64,000 bases of DNA from NCBI RefSeq assembly GCF_002236115.1, contig NZ_NIWT01000006.1, positions 186,001 to 250,000 on the forward strand, in the 5' to 3' direction. Of this stretch, positions 15,003 through 23,749 are shown piece after piece. Position 1 is the first letter of the stretch, and each line of letters opens with the position of its first letter. A model generated the notes under the pieces. The model was not told where the DNA came from and searched no databases. It worked only from the letters and a program-made list of their open reading frames with translations. Both the position numbers and the translations under genes were made by a program. This stretch comes from Pseudomonas jessenii (lineage in GTDB: Bacteria; Pseudomonadota; Gammaproteobacteria; Pseudomonadales; Pseudomonadaceae).

Positions 15003-15672
15003 CGACGCGCAACCAGCGCTCCAGCAGCTTGAAGCCACGCACCAGCACGTAAGCCATTACCAGATAGAACATGCCCGCGGCGAAGAAGATCTCCACCGGC
15101 AGGTAGGTCCGGGCAATGATGGTGCGGGCCATGCCGGTCAATTCCAGCAGGGTCACGGTGCTGGCCAGGGCGCTGGCCTTGAGCATCAGGATCACTTCGT
15201 TGCTGTAGGCCGGCAGGCCGATGCGCGCGGCGCGCGGCAGCATGATGTAGAACAGCGCTTTTGGTTTGGACATGCCCAGTGCCCGTGCCGCTTCGATCTC
15301 GCCCGGTGGAATCGCCTGGATGGCGCCCCGCAGGATTTCCGCAATGTAGGCCGCGGTGTGCAAGGTCATGGTCGCCGTGGCGCACCAGAACGGATCGCGC
15401 AGGTACGGCCACATCGAACTGTTACGGATCGCGTCGAACTGCGCCAGGCCGTAGTAGACCAGGAACAGCTGAACCAGCAACGGCGTGCCACGGAAAAAGA
15501 AGATGTAGCCGTAGGGAAATGCCCGCACCCACCACAGGCGCGACGAGCGGGCGATGCCCAGTGGAATGGCCAGCAGCAAACCGGCGATCACGGCGATGGC
15601 CACCAGTTCCAGGGTCAGGGTTGCGCCCTGGGCCAGTTTCGGCAGCCACTTGATGATGACTTCCCAGTTCAT
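14983..15672 (-). CDS. Polar amino-acid ABC transporter permease (HisM-like)
   Basis: A 229-residue integral membrane protein of the HisM/ArtM group. It has five hydrophobic segments and the cytoplasmic EAA loop EIEAARALGMSKPKALFYIM, which contacts the ATPase. The N-terminus WLPKLAQGATLTLELVAIAV is the usual start, and ATG 15672 overlaps the HisQ-like stop (4 bp). It is last of the four transporter genes: ATPase, binding protein, Q, M on the minus strand. Together they should import basic or polar amino acids such as arginine, lysine, ornithine or histidine. Confidence 0.93.
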   Translation of the reverse strand: MNWEVIIKWLPKLAQGATLTLELVAIAVIAGLLLAIPLGIARSSRLWWVRAFPYGYIFFFRGTPLLVQLFLVYYGLAQFDAIRNSSMWPYLRDPFWCATATMTLHTAAYIAEILRGAIQAIPPGEIEAARALGMSKPKALFYIMLPRAARIGLPAYSNEVILMLKASALASTVTLLELTGMARTIIARTYLPVEIFFAAGMFYLVMAYVLVRGFKLLERWLRVDACQGR

Positions 15673-16364
15673 TGGGTGCTCCTCGCGAAGCCGCGAGCGG
15701 CACGTTTTTCCAGGAAGTGCATGCCGGTCATCGCCAGCACCGTCAGGCTCAAGTACATGAACGCGGCCACCATATAGAAGGTGAACGGTTGCTTGGAGAC
15801 GGTCACGCCGATTTGCGCATGACGCATGATTTCTTCCAGGCCGATCACCGACACCAGCGCGGTGTCCTTCATCAGGATCATGAACAGGTTGCCCAGGCCG
15901 GGCAGGGCGATGCGCCACATCTGCGGCATGATCAGCCTGGTGAAGATGCGCCATTTCGACAGGCCCAGGGCCACGCCGGCTTCACGATGGCCTTTGGGGA
16001 TGGCGAGGATCGCACCGCGAAACACTTCCGTGGCGTAGGCGCCGAAGCACAGGCCCAACGCAATCACGCCAGCGGCGAAGGCGTTGAGTTCAAGGTCGGG
16101 GTTGCCGAAGAACTCGCCCAGGGCACGCATCAGGTTGACCGTGCCGAAGTAGATCAACAGCACCCAGAGCAATTCCGGGATACCGCGAACCAGGGTCGAA
16201 TAAGTGCCGCCAAGCCATTGCAGCGGCTTGTACGGGGAAGTCTTGGCCAAGGCGCCGAGCAGACCGAGTACCAGCCCCAGGCACAAGGCCGAGAGTGCCA
16301 GTTTCACAGTCATCAGCGCGCCAGCGGCGAGCGCCGGGCCGAATCCGTAGAGGTCGATAATCAT
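15669..16364 (-). CDS. Polar amino-acid ABC transporter permease (HisQ-like)
   Basis: A 231-residue permease: N-terminal GALMTVKLALSALCLGLVLG, the conserved RGIPELLWVLLIYFG block, the EAA loop HREAGVALGLSKWRIFTRLI, then PGLGNLFMILMKDTALVSVI. These are the HisQ/ArtQ landmarks, and length is normal. It pairs with the HisM-like permease, whose start overlaps its stop. The binding-protein gene lies 72 bp upstream, with a short GC-rich palindrome between them (GGCGCC-type) that may stabilise or attenuate the transcript, as often follows a binding-protein gene. Confidence 0.93.
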   Translation of the reverse strand: MIIDLYGFGPALAAGALMTVKLALSALCLGLVLGLLGALAKTSPYKPLQWLGGTYSTLVRGIPELLWVLLIYFGTVNLMRALGEFFGNPDLELNAFAAGVIALGLCFGAYATEVFRGAILAIPKGHREAGVALGLSKWRIFTRLIMPQMWRIALPGLGNLFMILMKDTALVSVIGLEEIMRHAQIGVTVSKQPFTFYMVAAFMYLSLTVLAMTGMHFLEKRAARGFARSTQ

Positions 16365-16436
16365 GGATTTCTTTTCAAATCGCGGCAGGCAAGGCCGAGA
16401 ACCGGCGCCATCAGGCGCCGGTCAGGCAGGTCAGTA

Positions 16437-17186
16437 TCAATAGATGCTGAACGGGAAGTACTTGTCGTTGATCTTCTTGTAGGTGCCGTCAGCGACGATT
16501 TCTTTCAGCGCGGTGTTCAGCTTCTCGCGGATCGGGTCTTTCTTGCGCACGGCAATACCGATCTTGTCGCTCTCTTCCACCGGGTCACCCTTGAACTCGT
16601 AGCTACGGCCAGCGTCGCTTTTCAGCCATTCGTAGTTGACGTACTTGTCGGCCAGGATGCCGTCCAGGCGGCCGGAAGTCAGGTCGAGGTAGGCGTTTTC
16701 CTGGGTGTCGTAGAGCTTGATGGTGATGTCGTCACCATAGTTGTCTTCCAGGAAGGTGCCGGCCAGGGTCGCGCGCTGGGCGCCGATGATCTTGCCTTTG
16801 AGCGCGGCCTTGTCGGTTTTGAAGTCGATGTCTTTCTTGGCGATGAACTGCAGCTTGTTGGAGTAGTACGGGTCGGTGAAGTCCACCGCTTGCTTGCGCT
16901 CGTCGGTGATCGACATCGAGGAGATCAGGAAGTCGAACTTCTTGGCGTTCAGGGCCGGGATGATGCCGTCCCAGTCGGAGGTCACGACGGTGCACTCGAC
17001 TTTCATCTTGGCGCACAGGGCGTCGCCGATCTCTTTGTCGAAGCCGACGACATTGCCACTGGCATCTTTATTGTTGAACGGCGGGTAAGCCGCTTCGATG
17101 CCCATCTTCAGGGTTTCGGCCATGGCACCGGCGCTGAACGCCAGGGTGACGGCGGCAGCCAGGAAGACCTTTTTGTAGTTCTGCAT
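16437..17186 (-). CDS. Periplasmic amino-acid binding protein of the His/Lys/Arg type
   Basis: A 249-residue secreted protein. Its signal peptide (VFLAAAVTLAFSAGAMA, cut near residue 23) is followed by the family 3 binding-protein fold: LKMGIEAAYPPFNNKDASGN, GFDKEIGDALCAKMKVEC, DFLISSMSITDERKQAVDFT and a late DGILADKYV. SSMSITDERKQ is the amino-acid carboxylate-binding box of LAO/HisJ-type proteins. The pair of Cys residues (CAKMKVEC) matches the disulphide found in this group. ATG 17186 lies 13 bp after the ATPase gene. It likely captures a basic amino acid. Confidence 0.93.
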   Translation of the reverse strand: MQNYKKVFLAAAVTLAFSAGAMAETLKMGIEAAYPPFNNKDASGNVVGFDKEIGDALCAKMKVECTVVTSDWDGIIPALNAKKFDFLISSMSITDERKQAVDFTDPYYSNKLQFIAKKDIDFKTDKAALKGKIIGAQRATLAGTFLEDNYGDDITIKLYDTQENAYLDLTSGRLDGILADKYVNYEWLKSDAGRSYEFKGDPVEESDKIGIAVRKKDPIREKLNTALKEIVADGTYKKINDKYFPFSIY

Positions 17187-17199
17187 GTGGGTAGCTCCG

Positions 17200-17973
17200 T
17201 TAGCGGTTGCTGGACATGAATTGTTTGCAGCGCGCCGAAAGCGGGTTTTCGAACACCTGCTGTGGCGATCCTTGCTCTTCTACCAGGCCCTGGTGGAGGA
17301 ACACCACTTCACTGGAGACCTGACGGGCGAAGCCCATTTCGTGGGTCACGAGCAGCATGGTGCGGCCTTCTTCGGCCAGTGCGCGGATGACATTAAGTAC
17401 TTCCTGGACCATTTCCGGGTCAAGCGCCGAGGTGGGCTCGTCGAACAGGATGACCTTGGGCTGCATGGCCAGGGTGCGGGCGATGGCCGCGCGTTGTTGC
17501 TGGCCACCGGACAACTGCGCCGGGTAGGCATGGCGCTTGTCGGCGATGCCGACCTTGGCCAGCAGGGCTTCGGCCACTTCGATGGCTTCGGCCTTGCTCT
17601 GGCCGAGCACGCGGCGCGGGGCTTCGATGATGTTGTCGAGCACACTCATGTGCGGCCACAGATTAAAGTTTTGAAATACAAAACCGATTTCGCTGCGCAG
17701 GCGATTGATCTGCTTGCCGTCGGCGGCCACCAGTTCACCGTTCTTCGCGGCCTTGAGCTTGAGTTCTTCGCCGGCGACCAGGATCTGGCCCTGGTGCGGG
17801 TTCTCCAGCAGGTTGATGCACCGCAGGAACGTGGACTTGCCGGAGCCGGAGGAACCCAGGATCGAGATCACATCGCCGTCGCGGGCGGTCAGCGAGATGC
17901 CTTTGAGCACCTCCAGCGAACCGTAGCGTTTGTGCAAGTTGCGGATTTCAAGCGCGGGCGTGGCCTCAGCCAT
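17200..17973 (-). CDS. Polar amino-acid ABC transporter ATP-binding subunit (HisP-like)
   Basis: A 257-residue ATPase with Walker A GSSGSGKST (about 39-47), Q-loop FQNFNLWPHM, signature LSGGQQQRAAIARTL and Walker B VILFDEPTSALDPE, then the switch His in VTHEMGF. The insertion between strand 3 and Walker A's domain (KLKAAKNGELVAADGKQINR) is typical of HisP rather than GlnQ. First gene of the transporter operon, so the promoter lies in the region shared with gabP, which points the other way. Confidence 0.94.
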   Translation of the reverse strand: MAEATPALEIRNLHKRYGSLEVLKGISLTARDGDVISILGSSGSGKSTFLRCINLLENPHQGQILVAGEELKLKAAKNGELVAADGKQINRLRSEIGFVFQNFNLWPHMSVLDNIIEAPRRVLGQSKAEAIEVAEALLAKVGIADKRHAYPAQLSGGQQQRAAIARTLAMQPKVILFDEPTSALDPEMVQEVLNVIRALAEEGRTMLLVTHEMGFARQVSSEVVFLHQGLVEEQGSPQQVFENPLSARCKQFMSSNR

Positions 17974-18537
17974 GTGCGTTCCTCATATATGTTGCGCTCC
18001 TGCTGTTGGCGGCCTTCCTGGCGAGGCGGCCAACCTAGCATAGCGTTTCAATGGCAGCCAACAGCGCTACGGACGGTAATCGGCTGGTGTGTGGCAGGTT
18101 GTCGCATCGACGCAGCAGACTGTCGCCCCATCAACAACCGAACAGCCGTTTGAACCTTGCCTGTCGATAAAAAGCGCGGTGGCTGCCGCAAAAAAAGGCG
18201 CGATGTTGCCAGCTTTGACAGGGTGTTGGAAGCGCTATCCGGCCAAATGCACCGCTTGTGCACTTTTAATGTGCGCGGAGCCCTTTCCAGGTGTGTTTCC
18301 GGTGCGCTGATGTATTCGCAAAAGTGGGTCGCAGGGTAACGCTTTGGCAAAGTGCCATTAAATTCAAAGGGTTGCGATGACCGTCCGGTCGAGGCGAGAT
18401 CGCCGGGCTAGAGGGTTTTGAAATATTTTGGCGCAATTATTGCGTGCAGAATCCAGAACGCCCTGTTGGCTTCTTTTTACGAGAAGGTCCGCCGAACGGG
18501 ATGCACGCATTCGCTTCTCCTTACAAAGGTAGTTTTA
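17974..18537. other. Divergent control region between the ABC transporter and gabP
   Basis: A 564-bp region with no gene I can support. Frames on both strands here lack family character. It contains the sigma-54 promoter for gabP and must contain the transporter promoter on the minus strand, which I cannot place. Confidence 0.5.
18428..18445 (+). promoter_or_regulatory. Sigma-54 promoter of gabP
   Basis: TTGGCGC-AATTA-TTGCG has GG at 18430-18431 and GC at 18442-18443, exactly 12 bp apart, matching the consensus TGGCAC-N5-TTGC. The start of transcription would be near 18455, about 83 bp before the ATG. It points to nitrogen control (NtrC) or a dedicated sigma-54 activator of GABA use. Confidence 0.75.
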
Positions 18538-19929
18538 ATGAGCAGTACCCAAAGCTCTAATGGCCTCGAACAGGGGCTCAAACCGCGCCACGTGACCATG
18601 CTGTCGATTGCCGGGGTTATCGGCGCCGGCTTGTTCGTTGGCTCGGGTCACGCCATCGCCGCTGCAGGTCCGGCTGTTCTGTTGGCTTACGCCGCCGCCG
18701 GCATGTTGGTGGTGCTGGTGATGCGCATGCTCGGCGAAATGGCCGTTGCCTCGCCGGACACCGGTTCGTTTTCGACTTACGCCGACCGCGCGATCGGTCA
18801 CTGGGCCGGCTTCACCATCGGCTGGTTGTACTGGTGGTTCTGGGTTCTGGTGATCCCGTTGGAAGCCAACGCTGCCGCGACCATCTTGCATGCCTGGTTC
18901 CCTGGCGTGGACATCTGGGCCTTCGCCCTGGTCATCACGATGCTGTTGACCGTGACCAACCTGTTCAGCGTGAAGAACTACGGTGAATTCGAGTTCTGGT
19001 TTGCCCTGATCAAAGTGTTGGCCATCATCGGTTTCATTGTTCTGGGCCTCATGGCGATCTTCGGCTTCCTGCCGGGCAGCCAGGTCAGCGGCGTTTCCCA
19101 TCTGTTCGACACCCAGGGTTTCCTGCCAAACGGCATGGGCGCGGTGTTGGGTGCCATCCTGACCACCATGTTCTCCTTCATGGGCACCGAGATCGTGACC
19201 ATCGCGGCCGCGGAATCGAAGAACCCTGGCAAGCAAATCTCCAAGGCCACCAACTCGGTTATCTGGCGGATCGGCTTGTTCTACCTCGTGTCGATCTTCA
19301 TCGTCGTGGCTCTGGTGCCTTGGAACGACCCGGTACTGGCAAGCCTGGGCTCCTACCAGACTGTACTTGAGCGCATGGGCATCCCTAACGCCAAGATGAT
19401 CGTCGACATCGTGGTGTTGGTCGCTGTGACCAGCTGCCTGAACTCGGCGCTCTACACCTCGTCGCGGATGTTGTTCTCCCTGGGCAAGCGCGGCGATGCG
19501 CCGGCCATGTCCACCCGCACCAACAAAAGTGGCACGCCATACTGGGCGGTGATGCTGTCCACTGGTGCCGCGTTCCTGGCAACATTCGCCAACTACGTAG
19601 CTCCGGCTGCGGTGTTCGAATTCCTGCTGGCCAGCTCCGGCGCCATCGCATTGCTGGTGTACCTGGTGATTGCGATTTCGCAACTGCGCATGCGCAAGCA
19701 GCGTATAGCGCGCGGGGAGAAAATTGCCTTCAGCATGTGGCTGTTCCCGGGCCTGACCTACGCGGTGATCGTCTTCATCGTCGCGGCCCTGACCATCATG
19801 CTGTTCCAGGAAGCCCATCGCGTGGAAATTCTCGCGACCGGCTTGCTCAGTGCTCTGGTGGTAGCGGCCGGCTTGCTGGTGGCTCGCCGTCGCAAACTGG
19901 AAAAGCGTGGCGCGGTAGTGCTGAACTGA
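18538..19929 (+). CDS. gabP: GABA permease
   Basis: A 463-residue transporter of the APC superfamily with about twelve membrane helices. The N-terminus GLKPRHVTMLSIAGVIGAGL and the following FVGSGHAI hold the helix-1 substrate loop; EMAVASPDTGSFSTYADRAI and SFMGTEIVTIAAAESKNPGK are amino-acid-permease signature blocks that match E. coli GabP closely. ATG 18538 with AAAGG upstream is preferred to the long leader from 18418, which would include the sigma-54 promoter. It stands alone, followed by a strong hairpin. It imports 4-aminobutyrate as a carbon and nitrogen source. A related amino acid (proline, gamma-amino acids) cannot be excluded. Confidence 0.88.
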   Translation: MSSTQSSNGLEQGLKPRHVTMLSIAGVIGAGLFVGSGHAIAAAGPAVLLAYAAAGMLVVLVMRMLGEMAVASPDTGSFSTYADRAIGHWAGFTIGWLYWWFWVLVIPLEANAAATILHAWFPGVDIWAFALVITMLLTVTNLFSVKNYGEFEFWFALIKVLAIIGFIVLGLMAIFGFLPGSQVSGVSHLFDTQGFLPNGMGAVLGAILTTMFSFMGTEIVTIAAAESKNPGKQISKATNSVIWRIGLFYLVSIFIVVALVPWNDPVLASLGSYQTVLERMGIPNAKMIVDIVVLVAVTSCLNSALYTSSRMLFSLGKRGDAPAMSTRTNKSGTPYWAVMLSTGAAFLATFANYVAPAAVFEFLLASSGAIALLVYLVIAISQLRMRKQRIARGEKIAFSMWLFPGLTYAVIVFIVAALTIMLFQEAHRVEILATGLLSALVVAAGLLVARRRKLEKRGAVVLN

Positions 19930-19946
19930 TCCATACCGCGTAACGC

Positions 19947-19986
19947 AAAACGGCCGCTGTCAGTGATGACAAGCGGCCGTTTTTGT
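19947..19986 (+). terminator. Terminator of gabP
   Basis: AAAACGGCCGCT pairs with AGCGGCCGTTTT across a GTCAGTGATGACA loop that can extend the stem, followed by T-rich DNA. The A-rich left flank also makes it usable for the converging gene at 20001. Confidence 0.9.
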
Positions 19987-20000
19987 TTGAGTCGTAACCC

Positions 20001-20453
20001 TTACTCGGCTTTTTCTTCCGGCGCTTCCAGCGACTCACGGTAGACATCCAGTGCGTCACCGAAGTCAGCAATGAACTGCGGTTCGCTCAGCCACGCCTGG
20101 GCGGTCTCGCGGTCCATGCCGTCGGCCCACATGCGGTAGTCGATCAGCATGTCGGCGGCCAGGTGGGTGGCGGCCATGCCTTCGTCGTCGGCGTTTTCCA
20201 TGTCCAGCAGTTCTGGATGGTCGATGATGATAAAGGCCAGGTTCGTCAGCAGCACTGAGAGCATTTCGCTGCGGCTGACGGCTTCCGCGTCGCGCATTTT
20301 GCTGAACATCGCCAGGGTGTATTCCGGGATCGGCTCGGCGAGGTGGCCAAGATCATCGTCCAGCGCGGCGGGTTTACGGCCGTGGATATTGATCTGCTTG
20401 GCTTTGGCTTTTGCGCGCTTGGCGCGTTTCTGTTGCTTGTTCAGGGAGGCCAT
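20001..20453 (-). CDS. Small conserved Pseudomonas protein, paralogue A
   Basis: A 150-residue acidic protein with a strongly basic start (ASLNKQQKRAKRAKAKAKQ), a helical body (MFSKMRDAEAVSRSEMLSVL, LAADMLIDYRMW) and an acidic tail. The gene directly upstream encodes a protein with the same plan and clearly related ends, so the pair arose by duplication. No catalytic motif, signal peptide or membrane helix. Pseudomonads commonly carry such genes without assigned function. The basic leader could bind nucleic acid (inference). Confidence 0.75.
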   Translation of the reverse strand: MASLNKQQKRAKRAKAKAKQINIHGRKPAALDDDLGHLAEPIPEYTLAMFSKMRDAEAVSRSEMLSVLLTNLAFIIIDHPELLDMENADDEGMAATHLAADMLIDYRMWADGMDRETAQAWLSEPQFIADFGDALDVYRESLEAPEEKAE

Positions 20454-20459
20454 GGGAAC

Positions 20460-20876
20460 TCAGTTCGGTTTCTGTTGGGTTTGCGCGGCAATGGCGTCGG
20501 ACGCCGCCACGTAGTCGGCCTGGAAGGCCGGTGATTCGATCCACGCCAGGGCGCCGGCTTCGTCGGTTTCAGTCGACCATTGGCGATATTCGATCAGCGC
20601 AGCAAGGATGAAGTCCATCGCGCCTTCCTCGCCTTCCTGCTCATACACCAGTTCCAGCAACGGGTCTTCGAGGAAGGCCGTGCACAGGGCTTGCTGGCTG
20701 ATCTTTTCGGCGTCGATCATTTTCTTGAACAGTTCGGTCAGGTCCACCGATTCGAAGTCGATGCGATCGTCGTTCGGGTCCAGTTCCACCGGCGCGGCAG
20801 CTCGCTGGGTGCGGTTCTGCTTGGCCTTGGCCTTGGCGCGGGAGGCGCGTTTTTGCTGCTTGTTGGCGGAGGCCAT
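20460..20876 (-). CDS. Small conserved Pseudomonas protein, paralogue B
   Basis: A 138-residue protein that starts ASANKQQKRASRAKAKAKQ and continues LFKKMIDAEKISQQALCTAF and ILAALIEYRQWSTETDEAGA. These match the paralogue 6 bp downstream in order and spacing (KQQKRA leader, KM.DAE box, IxYRxW box). ATG 20876 is chosen because the basic leader is shared from that Met; the frame runs further upstream but without similarity. Probably one operon with its partner and the hydrolase gene 38 bp upstream. Function unknown. Confidence 0.75.
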   Translation of the reverse strand: MASANKQQKRASRAKAKAKQNRTQRAAAPVELDPNDDRIDFESVDLTELFKKMIDAEKISQQALCTAFLEDPLLELVYEQEGEEGAMDFILAALIEYRQWSTETDEAGALAWIESPAFQADYVAASDAIAAQTQQKPN

Positions 20877-20914
20877 GGGCGTCGTTCCGTAATTCGTTGA
20901 AAGGGGCGGGTGGC

Positions 20915-21889
20915 TCAGCTGCGTGGCACCGTTCGCCCGGGTGTGCCGGGGACCAGTTCGCCGTTTTGCAACCAGGCCAATGCAATGGGCCATAGTGTGG
21001 CTTGGTATGCGCTGCGAAAAAAGGCGAAATGTCCGACTTCTTCTTCGCCGATGTCTTCAGGATGGATACGCAGGTGAGAGTTTGTGCTGCCGGTGAAGTA
21101 GCCGAGCAGGCGTTCGATGGCCGGGACCGTGCCGTAGGGATCGTCGCTGATGCTGATGGCCAGGGTTTGCGCGGTGACGTCGGCAAAGGGCAACTGCCCG
21201 GCGGTTTTGCTGATTGTGCGGCCGCTGGAGCGTTTCTCGTAGCGGGCAGTGGAGAGGCTCCAGTCACGGACCACGCCGGCGGGTGTATCTTCCAGCCAGC
21301 CGAGCCGTTTGCCCGGAAAGTAGCCGCACAGCATCGTCACCAGCGGCATCACCACATGCCACTTGCCGAACATCCGCCAGCGATGAGCGGGCGCATAGTC
21401 GCGCCAGTAGGCGAATTGCGCACCGACCGTCACCAGACGCCGGATCAGGTGCCCGGACGCCCCCAGACCCGCTGCACAGCCGCCAAAGCTGTGGCCGACC
21501 ACATCGATAGGCTGTTGGTGGAACTCACGCTGTGCGCGCTTGAGCATCGCCTCGAAATCCAGCGTTCCCCAATCGGTCCACGAGGCTTGAAGACCCTTGA
21601 GCGATGCCGGCCGCGACTCGCCGATGCCGCGGTAGTCATAGGTGATGACATCGAAGCCGTGGACGAACAGGTAGTCGGCGAAGCGCGAGTAGTGGCGACA
21701 ACGGACCGAGGTGGCGGCATTGATGATCACGACCGGACGAGCGGCGTCCCGAGAAGGGTGTCGCCAGGTGAAGCCACCGAGGACAAAGCCGTCTGCAGCG
21801 GTTTCCTTGAACGGTTCACCGGACGCAACGCGTTGCAATGGCAACTCGATTTGAGTTGGGACGAGTGAAGGCGTTTCCTGCAAATTCAT
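20915..21889 (-). CDS. Alpha/beta hydrolase, serine-hydrolase type
   Basis: A 324-residue cytoplasmic protein. VITYDYRGIGESRP and the nucleophile elbow VVGHSFGG (Ser near residue 130) give the alpha/beta-hydrolase fold, and EEVGHFAFFR near the C-terminus holds the likely catalytic His. Pfam-like relatives are annotated as YheT/COG4757-type predicted hydrolases. ATG 21889 removes a leader without family character. The gene lies 68 bp downstream of the YhcG-type nuclease gene and 38 bp upstream of the two small paralogues. The substrate, perhaps an ester or lipid, is unknown. Confidence 0.85.
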   Translation of the reverse strand: MNLQETPSLVPTQIELPLQRVASGEPFKETAADGFVLGGFTWRHPSRDAARPVVIINAATSVRCRHYSRFADYLFVHGFDVITYDYRGIGESRPASLKGLQASWTDWGTLDFEAMLKRAQREFHQQPIDVVGHSFGGCAAGLGASGHLIRRLVTVGAQFAYWRDYAPAHRWRMFGKWHVVMPLVTMLCGYFPGKRLGWLEDTPAGVVRDWSLSTARYEKRSSGRTISKTAGQLPFADVTAQTLAISISDDPYGTVPAIERLLGYFTGSTNSHLRIHPEDIGEEEVGHFAFFRSAYQATLWPIALAWLQNGELVPGTPGRTVPRS

Positions 21890-21957
21890 CGGCGTCGGAC
21901 CTTTGCGGGTAGCTGCCAACAATAGTCTTGATGTTGTTGATGAACAATCCATTGGCC

Positions 21958-23016
21958 TCAACGCAGTGGTTGGTCGAGCCGTCGTTCTTCAAGTGCCATC
22001 CGCTCCCGATCCAGTGCATTACGGAGTTCCTCTTCGCTCGGCAGGACAAGCTTGTACTTGCTGGCGAGCAGTTGCTCGTTTCCTTCCTGCACTGAGTAAT
22101 GCACCACGGATTCATCCTTTTGCGCACAGAGAATGATGCCGACGGTGGGGCTGTCCTGCGCGCTGCGTTTCAGGTCGTCGTACATACTCACGTACATGTC
22201 CATCTGCCCCAGGTCCTGATGGGTCAGTTCACCGCGCTTGATATCGAAGATGACGAAGCACTTGAGCAGGTAGTTGTAGAACACCAGGTCGATGTAGAAG
22301 TCTTTGCTGTCGGTGCTGATGCGTTGTTGGCGGGCAATGAATGCGAAACCCTTGCCCAGTTCCAGCAAGAAGCCCTGCAATTGTTCGATCAGCGCTTGTT
22401 CGATCTCGCTTTCCTGAAGCTTGCCGGCATTGGGTAAACCAAGAAACTCCAGTACCACCGGATCACGGATGAAATCCCGAGGGCTGGCCTTCATGTTTTG
22501 AATGTGGGTGGCGGCCTCCTGCTTGACGCTGCCGCGATCGCGGCTCGCCAGCAGGCGTTCGTAATACAACGTATTGATCTGGCGCTCCAGCGCTCGGCTT
22601 GACCAGTTTTGGGTGGCTGATTCGTTCATGTACCAAAGACGAGCGCTGTCGTTGTCGACCCGAAGCAGGTGGCGGTAGTGGGTCCAGCTCAATTCGTGAC
22701 GCAGTGCGTCACGAATTGGAAAGGCTTGATAGAACAGACGCATGTACCGAAGGTTGGAAGCGTCAAATCCCTTTCCGAACTCCGCAGTTAGCGTTTTGGC
22801 CAAGGTCGACGGTAACTCTTTGCCATACCTGACCCGTCGCGCGCCGTTCTGTTCGAACTCAACGATGTGCCGACCAGTTTGCCAACAGGTTTGCACTTGC
22901 ACGGTGTCGGCCGCCCGAAGCACTTTCTGGCGTGCCTGAAGGATCAATTTGCCAAGGTTGCCAAGCAGTGATGCGAGATAGGGGTCGTGAGTGTCGTTGG
23001 GGGTGGGGGCCGTCAT
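21958..23016 (-). CDS. PDDEXK nuclease domain protein of the YhcG/DUF1016 family
   Basis: A 352-residue protein. The N-terminal half is the DUF1016_N helical domain (LILQARQKVLRAADTVQVQT, GRHIVEFEQ, NLRYMRLFYQAFP, HELSWTHYRHLLRV). The C-terminal half is the PDDEXK-like nuclease with DFYIDLVFYN and CFVIFDIKRGELTHQDLGQM, giving the D...DxK core. ATG 23016 starts the domain after a non-conserved leader. YhcG proteins are predicted nucleases often linked to restriction-modification or retroelement loci. Here no partner gene is present, so it looks like a stand-alone copy. Biological role not established. Confidence 0.88.
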   Translation of the reverse strand: MTAPTPNDTHDPYLASLLGNLGKLILQARQKVLRAADTVQVQTCWQTGRHIVEFEQNGARRVRYGKELPSTLAKTLTAEFGKGFDASNLRYMRLFYQAFPIRDALRHELSWTHYRHLLRVDNDSARLWYMNESATQNWSSRALERQINTLYYERLLASRDRGSVKQEAATHIQNMKASPRDFIRDPVVLEFLGLPNAGKLQESEIEQALIEQLQGFLLELGKGFAFIARQQRISTDSKDFYIDLVFYNYLLKCFVIFDIKRGELTHQDLGQMDMYVSMYDDLKRSAQDSPTVGIILCAQKDESVVHYSVQEGNEQLLASKYKLVLPSEEELRNALDRERMALEERRLDQPLR

Positions 23017-23269
23017 GAGGTCTTCCGCAGCAGGTTGAACAGCGAAAGAGAATGACAAGAGAGCACCTTCGAAGATGCCGGGAGTTGCTGAGAAACAGGC
23101 AGGAAATACCGGGCTCTTCGGCAGGACGGGTCCAAATCCGGGCGAGGGCTGAGGAACAAATGGCGTAGTACGTTTCGTACTCAGGCCAAATCAATCTAAA
23201 ACCCCTCCCTGCGACTGGAAATCCAAAGGATGTAACGATTGGGTTCCGCAGAACCCGGGAGTCGTCATC

Positions 23270-23719
23270 ATGAAATACCTCCATACACTCCTGTTGCCCC
23301 TCACCGCTGCAGGCATGCTGATGTTTCCAGCGATGACACCTGCCGCCAGCCTTGAGCCCATCGATAGCCAGGGGGTGCAGGTGCAAAGCCAGGAGCAAAA
23401 CGGCATCACCTACCTGTCCGGCGGTATCGGCGAGGATGAGTCCAAGGCTATCCAGCAGACCACTGGCTACAACCTGCACATGACGTTCTCTGTCGGGACG
23501 GGAAATGAATACACTTCTGACGTGAATGTAGTTATTCAGAAAGCCCCGGGGCAGACCGTACTGACGCTCAATGACGCCGGTCCGCTGGTTTACGTGAAGC
23601 TGCCTGCCGGTAAATATACGGTCATTGCGACGCGTAACGGCGAAACACGGCAGGACGTTGCCGATGTTGGCAATGGTGCAGCCCGTAACCTGGTTTTCCA
23701 CTGGAATGATGCGAGTTAA
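23270..23719 (+). CDS. Secreted small protein with carboxypeptidase-regulatory-like beta-sandwich
   Basis: A 149-residue protein with a signal peptide (YLHTLLLPLTAAGMLMFPAM, cleavage after TPAAS-type Ala) and a single beta-sandwich domain ending ADVGNGAARNLVFHWND. VNVVIQKAPGQTVLTLNDAG and YVKLPAGKYTVIATRNGETR are typical of carboxypeptidase regulatory-like or DUF4398-adjacent periplasmic proteins common in pseudomonads. GGGAG lies 8 bp before the ATG. It stands alone, divergent from the nuclease gene. Periplasmic; function unknown. Confidence 0.75.
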   Translation: MKYLHTLLLPLTAAGMLMFPAMTPAASLEPIDSQGVQVQSQEQNGITYLSGGIGEDESKAIQQTTGYNLHMTFSVGTGNEYTSDVNVVIQKAPGQTVLTLNDAGPLVYVKLPAGKYTVIATRNGETRQDVADVGNGAARNLVFHWNDAS

Positions 23720-23749
23720 CGAGAGGCTCCGAACCCTGAGTCCTGCGAC

